Shown here: positions 53,069 through 60,037 of the stretch, piece after piece
How the letters are laid out: every line of letters begins with the position of its first letter
Numbering within the stretch: position 1 is the stretch's first letter
Assembly (NCBI RefSeq): GCF_009806575.1
Contig: NZ_CP047095.1
Location: 1,220,001-1,284,000 of the forward strand
DNA length: 64,000 nucleotides
Direction: 5' to 3'
Source of the DNA: Rossellomorea marisflavi
GTDB taxonomy: Bacteria; Bacillota; Bacilli; Bacillales; Bacillaceae_B
The notes under the pieces: generated by a model
The model's input: only the letters and a program-made list of their open reading frames with translations
What the model was told of the DNA's origin: nothing
Databases searched by the model: none
Program-made: the position numbers and the translations under genes

Positions 53069-53920
53069 ATGTTAAGAGATGTACCTGAAAGTCATTTTTA
53101 TGTATTGAAAGGGCCATTCGAAAGTGGGCGTCAAAGTCCTGCTGCCCTTACACCCAGCCTGATCGTTTCGGTTTTCATCAGCTGGCTCCTTTACTTTTTA
53201 ACCTACACCCTGATGGGAGGTTCATCCGCTTTCCCGGCAATTGAATTGGTGAAGGAAGCGCACTTCTACATCACCATACTGCTTTCCATCCTATGTCTGA
53301 TTGCAAGCGTTCCGTCATTCTACAAGAAGTATCAGAAGGCACAATACGCCATTAGCATCTTTGCCATCCAATTCCTTTTCGGTATTTGTTTGTATCTGAT
53401 ATCCATGATGTTTATCGGAACACAGCAAGGCGTGACCGAGGGGAATATGAAGACGCTGCTTCTGCTGACTATCGGGGTCGGGGTCCTCCTGCTTGCAGTT
53501 ACCGTCATCCGATTCTTCCGGCTGTTAAAAAACGGAGAGTATAAGTACGGATCGGCTAAGTGGAAAAGCCGGATGAACCTGGAATTGAAATCAAACGTAC
53601 CGCTTGCCATCGTCATCGGTGTGAGCATTGTACTGATCCTTCAATATATCATACGAAATTTCAATGCTGATTCGCTCGAATTCTATATCATTGCGCTCAT
53701 GCCCCTTGCGCTATTTTATATGATGCTCTTCATCCTGCCGGAACAATTGGTTCTTCTCTATTGTAAGAAGAGATTCACCAGCTTTAACTTTGAAGCAGAT
53801 GGGAAGACCCTGAAGCGTGATACGGCAAAGGGTGAAGCCCAATTTATACCCAATGTACCAACCACTATATTGGAAAAGAAAGTGTCTCCACACGAAAAGA
53901 AGAACAGCTGGTTTCAATGA
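53069..53920 (+). CDS. Multi-pass membrane protein, putative LXG-toxin immunity protein (paralogue 1)
   Basis: 283 residues with about six hydrophobic segments. Shared marks of the five-member family are the N-terminal F-E-S-G-R-Q-S-P, a loop with K-N-G-E-Y-K-Y-G-S after helix 4, and LPEQLVLLYCKKRFTSFNF near the end. It has a 35-residue C-terminal extension absent from the others. It lies directly after the toxin gene with AAAGGAGCG, so it is the likely cognate immunity protein, protecting the inner membrane from the toxin. Its base composition matches the toxin gene, unlike paralogues 2-5. Function is by context. Confidence 0.7.
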   Translation: MLRDVPESHFYVLKGPFESGRQSPAALTPSLIVSVFISWLLYFLTYTLMGGSSAFPAIELVKEAHFYITILLSILCLIASVPSFYKKYQKAQYAISIFAIQFLFGICLYLISMMFIGTQQGVTEGNMKTLLLLTIGVGVLLLAVTVIRFFRLLKNGEYKYGSAKWKSRMNLELKSNVPLAIVIGVSIVLILQYIIRNFNADSLEFYIIALMPLALFYMMLFILPEQLVLLYCKKRFTSFNFEADGKTLKRDTAKGEAQFIPNVPTTILEKKVSPHEKKNSWFQ

Positions 53921-53952
53921 AAATAAAAACAAATGATGAAAGGGAGTAGGTC

Positions 53953-54402
53953 ATGGCTATCGAAAAAAAATCCTTACAATTTGATCATGTATTAGTGTAT
54001 AAGATGGAAGGCAAAATGGAGGACTGGCAGGAAGGCTTTGCTGTCATGGAGGAAGCAGAACTGGAACAGGTAGTATATAGGAACGGCCCCGTCATCTTTA
54101 CATATGAAGCGAAGGGAGAGAGCGGGACCTTTACGTATTATATGCCGGTGAATGACGAAGTCGAGCTTGCCGATGATTCAGACATTCAATATGAACGCAG
54201 GCTGGACCTGAAAGATGCCCTCGTCTTAAGGCAGGCACAGGAAATTCAGGATTTCTCAACGGCCTTTGAACAAGTGAAAACGTATGGCGAAGTTAACGGA
54301 ATTCCCCTCACAGACCAATTCTACTGTGTCCTGTTAGAGGTATACGGTGATATCATCATCGATCTCTATGTGCCGAGGAGTGTGCCTCATGCTATTCACT
54401 GA
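53953..54402 (+). CDS. DUF5085-like protein, LXG-locus accessory (copy 1)
   Basis: 149 residues, soluble, no signal peptide. Pattern of beta strands with a GyrI-like feel (FDHVLVYKMEGKMEDWQEGF; SGTFTYYMPVNDEVELADDS; YGDIIIDLYVPRSVPHAI). Similar proteins annotated DUF5085 occur in Bacillus LXG loci. The following gene is an equal-length, diverged copy. It starts 33 bases after paralogue 1 and overlaps the next gene by 14 bases. Role unknown; adapter or toxin-targeting factor are possible. Confidence 0.65.
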   Translation: MAIEKKSLQFDHVLVYKMEGKMEDWQEGFAVMEEAELEQVVYRNGPVIFTYEAKGESGTFTYYMPVNDEVELADDSDIQYERRLDLKDALVLRQAQEIQDFSTAFEQVKTYGEVNGIPLTDQFYCVLLEVYGDIIIDLYVPRSVPHAIH

Positions 54403-54838
54403 TCACACCCTGACGTATAAGAATGTAGCCTCCAAGCTCTACCGATTCGCACCCGAAGAATTGGAAATGGCATTTGAAGACTTTGCAGGCATCCTGGAAA
54501 ACAACGGATACAACCCAACAGGCGATCTGTTCTTCTGCATCATGAGCAACCCTCTAGAAGACGAAATCATGACAGCCGAAATCTTCCTACCGATTGAAGA
54601 AGACCGCATAGATTTACCTGAGAGTGAGAACGTTCACTTCAGAAGCTACTTCTACTTGAAGGATATGGTCATGTCCCGCGTGATGGAGAACTTTGATGAA
54701 TTCTCCCAATACAAGTTCTGGGAAATCGTAGAGTACATTGAGCGAAGTGGCCAAACCCAATCGACACCGATGTTCGTTGTCTACAAGCAGTCGCCTTCAG
54801 GGAAGACCTATGTGGAGATGAGCGCGGGGGCTGAATGA
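54389..54838 (+). CDS. DUF5085-like protein, LXG-locus accessory (copy 2)
   Basis: 149 residues, same length as copy 1, and the same outline (FTDHTLTYKNVASKLYRF, GDLFFCIMSNPLEDEIMTAE, YFYLKDMVMSRVMENFDEFS). ATG 54389 is within the last codons of copy 1 behind CCGAGGAG, which supports coupling. A strong terminator follows at once and ends the toxin operon. Confidence 0.65.
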   Translation: MLFTDHTLTYKNVASKLYRFAPEELEMAFEDFAGILENNGYNPTGDLFFCIMSNPLEDEIMTAEIFLPIEEDRIDLPESENVHFRSYFYLKDMVMSRVMENFDEFSQYKFWEIVEYIERSGQTQSTPMFVVYKQSPSGKTYVEMSAGAE

Positions 54839-54877
54839 AAGAATAACCCCTGACGGGTCGTCAGGGGTTATTCTTTC
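54836..54877 (+). terminator. Terminator of the LXG toxin operon
   Basis: Long perfect stem, GAATAACCCCTGACG / CGTCAGGGGTTATTC, around GGT, then TTTC. The immunity array beyond it needs its own promoter or read-through. Confidence 0.88.
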
Positions 54878-54964
54878 ATTCAACATTTGTTGAAGAAGAG
54901 AACTGAAGTGGAAAAATAAATCAGCTTCCGTAAAAGGGGTCCAGATAGATTAGGGGTGGGTTCA

Positions 54965-55729
54965 ATGTTTAGAACATTAAGAGAAAAAGACTTCGAAGCT
55001 ATTAGAAATTCTGCATTAAGCAGGCAAACACCCTCTAATTTAGCAGGTGCATTCATCATTTGTATTCCATTACTTTGGTTAATGTATTTTCTAGTTTTTT
55101 ATGTAGCAGGTGATGCGACGGGAGATGTCACGAATTACCCTTTATTTTCAGAAATGATGTTAATTTGTTTTTGGTTTACCGTAGTATTAACAGTATTGAT
55201 GAGCGTGTTTACATTTCGGTACTTCTACATGAAATTTCAGAAGATCCAGTACATACTGGCAATTGTATTGTCTCATGCATTATTTAGCTTAAGTGTTTAC
55301 TTAGCTGCACTATTTATTATAGGAAAGTCTGATAGAGTATCAGAGGATGTATTAACGAAGATAACCCTGATAAGCCTCAGTTCAATGGTGCTCGTTGTTA
55401 TTGTGACTATAATAAGGTTCATTATATTACTAAATAAAGGTGCATATCGAAAAGGTACTGCGAAGGATATTCAAAGGGCTAAGTTTGAAGGGTATTCTTA
55501 TGTGCCAGCTGTTGTTACAGCTTCAACAGGCTTAGTTATCAGCCTGCAAATGATTATAAGTAGCTATGGTTTTCAAGGATTCAGAGAAATTATTGTTATA
55601 GTAATCGGATTTTTAGTGATACATGTTATGAGTTTTGTTCTACCTGAACAACTAGTGATTCTCTATTGTAAATATCGTTTTAAGAGTTTTAATTTTGATA
55701 ATAGAGGGGAATTACATTTAATGGAATGA
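54965..55729 (+). CDS. Putative LXG immunity membrane protein (paralogue 2)
   Basis: 254 residues, about six hydrophobic segments, most divergent N-terminus (SRQTPSNLAGAF instead of ESGRQSP). It keeps RFIILLNKGAYRKGTAKD and the end motif FVLPEQLVILYCKYRFKSFN. AT-rich with A/T-ending codons, unlike the toxin gene. Start ATG 54965 behind AGGGGTGG. Part of the tandem array; possibly immunity to non-self toxins. Confidence 0.68.
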   Translation: MFRTLREKDFEAIRNSALSRQTPSNLAGAFIICIPLLWLMYFLVFYVAGDATGDVTNYPLFSEMMLICFWFTVVLTVLMSVFTFRYFYMKFQKIQYILAIVLSHALFSLSVYLAALFIIGKSDRVSEDVLTKITLISLSSMVLVVIVTIIRFIILLNKGAYRKGTAKDIQRAKFEGYSYVPAVVTASTGLVISLQMIISSYGFQGFREIIVIVIGFLVIHVMSFVLPEQLVILYCKYRFKSFNFDNRGELHLME

Positions 55730-55831
55730 AACCACTGTGGTTCATGGACTATGGTGAGGGCATTTATTAGGAGAAATATTTGTAAGCACTGGTTTTGAAA
55801 AATGGGATCTCAGACTGGAGCTGTAACGTTA

Positions 55832-56611
55832 ATGACTAAATTACCTGTTGAGTACTATGCTGTATTAAGGAAACCCCTTGAATCAGGTAGACAAAGCCCG
55901 AAGAAGCTTGCCGAGGCTTTCTTACTAAGTGTTCCTATTGTTTGGTTATTGTACCTTGTAACTTTTACAGTAGCATCGGATTCTACAAACTATCCTAACG
56001 TGGAAAAAATTCGTACCACTCAGTTTATTATGACTGTAGTTGTTTCTATACTAGGGATTATATTTTCATTTCCAAGCATATATAGAAAAACTGGTTGGTT
56101 ACAGTATGCATATAGCGTCCTATTAGCACAATTCACTTTTACTGTGTACCCATTTATCAGTGCATTTTTCATTATGGGCCAACAGGAAAATGCAAGCCGT
56201 GAAATCCTTATAAAACTGACTTATTATGCAATAATTTTAGGTATTTTAGTACTCCTGGTTACTAGTATAAGATTTTCCATCCTATTAAGAAAAGGAGCCT
56301 ACAAAAAAGGGAGTAGCAGAGATGAAACGAGAAGCAAGTTTGAAAACAAATCCTACATACCAATTGCAATAGTGGCTTCTACAGGGTTTGTCCTTATTAT
56401 GCAATATGCTATTCGGAAAATTCAATTCGTCTCTTTAGAAGACGCTATACTTACTTATTTACCGCTTCTTATTTGTTACGTATCCGTTTTTGTTCTTCCT
56501 GAACAAATAGTTATAACCTATTGTAAGATCCGATTTAAAGCATTTAATTATAATTCAAGAGGGTACTTACACGATATAGAGAAAATAGAACTAAAAAGGA
56601 AAAATGTTTAG
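55832..56611 (+). CDS. Putative LXG immunity membrane protein (paralogue 3)
   Basis: 259 residues. It begins MTKLPVEYYAVLRKP and carries LESGRQSPKKLAEAF; loop ILLRKGAYKKGSSRDETRSK; end FVLPEQIVITYCKIRFKAFN. ATG 55832 aligns with the other paralogues, and CTGGAG precedes it; the ATG at 55802 would add ten unrelated residues. AT-rich. Probable tandem immunity gene. Confidence 0.68.
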   Translation: MTKLPVEYYAVLRKPLESGRQSPKKLAEAFLLSVPIVWLLYLVTFTVASDSTNYPNVEKIRTTQFIMTVVVSILGIIFSFPSIYRKTGWLQYAYSVLLAQFTFTVYPFISAFFIMGQQENASREILIKLTYYAIILGILVLLVTSIRFSILLRKGAYKKGSSRDETRSKFENKSYIPIAIVASTGFVLIMQYAIRKIQFVSLEDAILTYLPLLICYVSVFVLPEQIVITYCKIRFKAFNYNSRGYLHDIEKIELKRKNV

Positions 56612-56786
56612 TCTTTACAATGGAATGATGAATGGTAGAACCAACTCCAACTCTTTTAAAATCATTCTCCTTACCATTCGCGCTAGGTAACCATGTACAG
56701 AACGCGGGACATAATTAAGATACATTAGTTGAAATATAATTGTTGAGAAGTACTTCAGAAATGGTCGGAAAACTTGGGGTGAAAAT

Positions 56787-57557
56787 GTGGCTGGGAAATT
56801 AACATACAATGACTTTGTCGTATTGAGAAAACCTTTTGAATCCGGGAGACAAAGTCCAAGTAATTTGGCGGCTACACTTTTATTGGGAATACCGTTTCTT
56901 TGGTTATTTTATTATTTGACCTTTTCTATTGCTGCGGAAATGACAGTATTTCCAAACGTTGAACAAATGAAGAATATTCAATTCAGTTTTACATTAATCA
57001 TTTCTATTTTGTGTTTACTGTTTTCTGTACCGACAATCTATAAAAAACTTGAGTGGGTTCAATATGTCATTAATACACTGTTTTCACAACTGCTTTTTTG
57101 TGTCTACCCATTTCTTATCGCCCTATATATTTTAGGGGAACAAGACAGTGCGAGCCGGGAGTCACTTATGAACTTTACCTATATGGCACTTGCAATTGGT
57201 ATCGTCATTTTTTGGGTGACTTGTGTTCGATTTTATCTATTGTTAAGAAAAGGTGCTTATAGAGAAGGAGGCAGCAAAGATCGAGTAAGAAATAGATTTG
57301 AGAAGTCCGATTACTTGCCAGTTGTAATTGTAGCTTCAACGGGACTCGTTCTGCTCATACTATATGCTATAAGAACAATACCCTCCCATTCTATTGAGGA
57401 CTTACACCTGATCTATTTCGGACTGATCATTTCATATATGATGATTTTTGTGTTGCCGGAACAGCTGGTATTGATTTATTGTAAGCTGCGGTTCAAAGCA
57501 TTTAATTTTAACTCCCGCGGATACTTATATGATCTAGAAGATAAAGGCCATCAATAA
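56787..57557 (+). CDS. Putative LXG immunity membrane protein (paralogue 4)
   Basis: 256 residues, closest in outline to paralogue 3: FVVLRKPFESGRQSPSNLAA, LLRKGAYREGGSKDRVRNRF, FVLPEQLVLIYCKLRFKAFN and NSRGYLYDLED. GTG start 56787 behind GGGGTG. The preceding 175 bases show no coding region. Confidence 0.68.
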   Translation: MAGKLTYNDFVVLRKPFESGRQSPSNLAATLLLGIPFLWLFYYLTFSIAAEMTVFPNVEQMKNIQFSFTLIISILCLLFSVPTIYKKLEWVQYVINTLFSQLLFCVYPFLIALYILGEQDSASRESLMNFTYMALAIGIVIFWVTCVRFYLLLRKGAYREGGSKDRVRNRFEKSDYLPVVIVASTGLVLLILYAIRTIPSHSIEDLHLIYFGLIISYMMIFVLPEQLVLIYCKLRFKAFNFNSRGYLYDLEDKGHQ

Positions 57558-57672
57558 TTATACGAAAAAGACCTAATAGTGCAGCGTAATGGCACCAGAA
57601 AGTTTTATTAAATGGCTGACTATGTTAAGGCTGAACTTCTATTCTATATGTCCAATAGTTGAGGGGGCTCTA

Positions 57673-58437
57673 ATGAAGTGGTTTCATGAAAAAGATGTAG
57701 AAGTGTTGAGAGAGTCACTGGCTAACAGCCAATCTCCAGGAGGTTTGTCTTCAGCTCTTCTTTTTAGTGTTCCCCTGATATGGTTGCTGTATTATCTCGT
57801 ATTTCATTTAGCAGGGGAAGCCGCAATATATCCTCACATAGAAAAAATAAAAGAGGGATCATTGTGGTTTCTCGTTAGTTTGACCATAGCCATCATTATG
57901 TTCTCGTTTAAGAAAATCTATAGTAAGTTTCAGAAAACCCAATATGTACTTTCAATCGTTTTCTCACAATCCCTTTTTGGAATTTTACCTTATATGGCAG
58001 TAATATTTTTAGTATGGGATCAACATACTATCACTCAGGGGGCGTTATTCAGCTTTATATATAGTACGTTGATTGTTGGGCTTCTAATCTTTGCCTGCTC
58101 ACTCATAAGACTCATCATTTCAATCATGAGGGGTTCATATAGAGCCGGTTCAAAAAAACATCAGACAAGATCCAAAATGGAAAACCGTTCATATATAGGG
58201 ATTGCCATTGTGAGTGGACTTTCTATTTATTATACCCTGCACTATTTGATTAGGAGTTTCGGTGGGATTGGGTTCCTTTTAGGAGAGGGCTTGATGATTC
58301 TGTTGGGACTACTTCTCTATTATGCCATGCTGTTTATCCTACCTGAACAATTAGCTATCCTTTACTGCAAAGCTGCATACAAAAGTTTTAATTTCAGTCC
58401 TATATCCGGGCGACTATACTCTATTGAGGATGTTTAA
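57673..58437 (+). CDS. Putative LXG immunity membrane protein (paralogue 5)
   Basis: 254 residues. Start ATG 57673 behind GAGGGGG; the frame runs further upstream without a site. It has SQSPGGLSSALLFSVPLIWL, IMRGSYRAGSKKHQTRSKME, and FILPEQLAILYCKAAYKSFN. Diverged loop and end relative to paralogues 3 and 4. Last gene of the array, ended by a hairpin. Confidence 0.68.
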   Translation: MKWFHEKDVEVLRESLANSQSPGGLSSALLFSVPLIWLLYYLVFHLAGEAAIYPHIEKIKEGSLWFLVSLTIAIIMFSFKKIYSKFQKTQYVLSIVFSQSLFGILPYMAVIFLVWDQHTITQGALFSFIYSTLIVGLLIFACSLIRLIISIMRGSYRAGSKKHQTRSKMENRSYIGIAIVSGLSIYYTLHYLIRSFGGIGFLLGEGLMILLGLLLYYAMLFILPEQLAILYCKAAYKSFNFSPISGRLYSIEDV

Positions 58438-58520
58438 TCTGGTCATTCATGAAAAATGGTTAAGACAGGATCATATTACGAAGAGGCTTCTGAAAGAATC
58501 ATTATGAATAGTTACCTATT

Positions 58521-58553
58521 CCACCACTCATCAGAATTAAAGAGTGGTTTTTT
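58521..58553 (+). terminator. Terminator of the immunity array
   Basis: ACCACTC / GAGTGGT stem with a 12-base loop then T6. Confidence 0.75.
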
Positions 58554-58563
58554 CATTTCCCCC

Positions 58564-58594
58564 TTTACCTTCACGCAACGTCAACGTGTACAGT
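58564..58594 (+). promoter_or_regulatory. MerR-type promoter with 19-bp spacer
   Basis: TTTACC and TACAGT are separated by exactly 19 bases, the long spacer that MerR activators require. The spacer holds a dyad CACG..CGTG. It lies just before the MerR gene, so it is probably autoregulated. Confidence 0.65.
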
Positions 58595-58612
58595 AGACCT
58601 AGGAGGTGCCAC

Positions 58613-59380
58613 ATGGAATACACAATAAAGAAGCTGAGTGATTTGGCGGGAGTCAGTACGCGGACACTGAGGTACTATGATGAAATCGGGTTGCTGACAC
58701 CGTCCAGGATCAATTCATCCGGCTACCGGATCTATGGACGTGTGGAGGTCGACCGCCTTCAGCAGATCATGTTTTATCGGGAAATGGGTATGGAGCTTGA
58801 AGGGATCAAGCTCATATTGGATGATCCAGACTTTGATTCAGTGGGAGCGCTGAAAGAGCATCGGAGCCGGCTAGTCGAGAAAAAGGAACGCTTGCTGATG
58901 TTGATCCGAAATGTCGATCAGACGTTGGAAGATAAGGGAGGAGGAGCCACAATGAGTGATCGGGAAAAGTTTGAAGGGTTCAAGAAAAGGCTCGTCGATA
59001 TAAACGAGAAGGAATACGGGAAAGAGATCCGGGAGAAATATGGAGACGAGTCGATAGATGCATCGAATCAGCAGCTCCTGAGCATGGACAAGGAAACATA
59101 TGAAGAAACCAAGCACCTGGAAGAACAAATGATAGCCTTGCTAAAAATAGCGCATGAAAAGGGCGATGCAACTGGTGAGGAGGCACAGGAAGCTGCGCAG
59201 CTCCACAAAGAATGGATCACCCGCCAGTGGGGTCATTATAATAGGGAAGCCCATAAAGGCCTTGTACAGATGTATGTGGACGATGAACGTTTCAGGTCAT
59301 ACTACGATAAGTACCAGAATGGTATGGCAGAATTTCTTCGCGATGCGGTGGGTCATTATATGAAGAATGAGGGGAAGTAA
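58613..59380 (+). CDS. mta: TipA/Mta-type MerR transcriptional activator
   Basis: 255 residues, near Mta length (257). N-terminal MerR helix-turn-helix (YTIKKLSDLAGVSTRTLRYY, YDEIGLLTPSRINSSGYRIY) and a C-terminal TipAS drug-binding domain (HKEWITRQWGHYNREAHKGL, QNGMAEFLRDAVGHY). Mta senses hydrophobic drugs and activates multidrug exporters. The probable autoregulated promoter precedes it. No transporter gene is adjacent, so targets are elsewhere. Confidence 0.87.
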   Translation: MEYTIKKLSDLAGVSTRTLRYYDEIGLLTPSRINSSGYRIYGRVEVDRLQQIMFYREMGMELEGIKLILDDPDFDSVGALKEHRSRLVEKKERLLMLIRNVDQTLEDKGGGATMSDREKFEGFKKRLVDINEKEYGKEIREKYGDESIDASNQQLLSMDKETYEETKHLEEQMIALLKIAHEKGDATGEEAQEAAQLHKEWITRQWGHYNREAHKGLVQMYVDDERFRSYYDKYQNGMAEFLRDAVGHYMKNEGK

Positions 59381-59450
59381 AACAACAATTCGAACTGATT
59401 AAGAAAAAAATCCGAAACCCCATTGCTATATCTCCCACTATCTGTTATTA

Positions 59451-59479
59451 TTAAGTTAATTATTTTTGTTCGGTATATA
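59451..59479 (+). promoter_or_regulatory. Candidate promoter of the cold-shock gene
   Basis: TTAAGT, 17-base spacer, TATATA. It would give an untranslated leader of about 75 bases, common for csp genes. Weak -35. Confidence 0.4.
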
Positions 59480-59558
59480 GGGAGGGAGCAATCCTTCCAC
59501 CTGAATTGAGCAATAATAGTAATAATTGTGGAGCACAATCCACGCAGGAGGAAATAAC

Positions 59559-59759
59559 ATGCAAGAAGGTACAGTAAAATGGTTCAACGCAGAAAAAGGT
59601 TTCGGTTTCATCGAAGTTGACGGTGGAGAAGATGTATTCGTACATTTCTCAGCTATCCAAGGCGACGGCTTCAAAACACTTGACGAAGGTCAAAAAGTGA
59701 CTTTCGAAGTTGAAGAAGGCCAACGTGGACTTCAAGCTGCTAACGTTGTAAAAGCATAA
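59559..59759 (+). CDS. Cold-shock protein (CspA family)
   Basis: 66 residues with both RNA-binding motifs, [14 protein letters not shown] (RNP1) and VFVHFSAIQ (RNP2). It binds single-stranded RNA and DNA as a chaperone and antiterminator. CAGGAGGAAATAAC precedes the ATG. Codons look highly biased, as expected for an abundant protein. Ends at a terminator. Confidence 0.97.
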   Translation: MQEGTVKWFNAEKGFGFIEVDGGEDVFVHFSAIQGDGFKTLDEGQKVTFEVEEGQRGLQAANVVKA

Positions 59760-59778
59760 TTTCTGCTTTTATCATGAG

Positions 59779-59809
59779 AAAGATCCCCGGTTTCGGGGGT
59801 CTTTTTTTG
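59779..59809 (+). terminator. Terminator of the cold-shock gene
   Basis: AGATCCCCGG / TCGGGGGTCT stem followed by T7. Confidence 0.85.
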
Positions 59810-59919
59810 TTTTAAATCACTATGCATCCTCCGCATGGCAGGGGATTTTCGACAGCAAATTTCCCCGGAAATATACAGAGATGGGGAAAAGATTGTATGT
59901 GACAGTTAGATGAACATAC

Positions 59920-59948
59920 TTCTTTCCTGAACGTTATTGCGATATAAT
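59920..59948 (+). promoter_or_regulatory. Candidate promoter of the YhgE-like gene
   Basis: TATAAT at 59943-59948; the -35 at 17-base spacing (TTCTTT) is poor. Confidence 0.35.
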
Positions 59949-60037
59949 AGCTAAATTGACCAAATGATGCCTGTTCACGACTAAAATGGGTATAGTAAAC
60001 GGTAATACAAGATACGACAGAAAGGTAGTAAGAGAAC

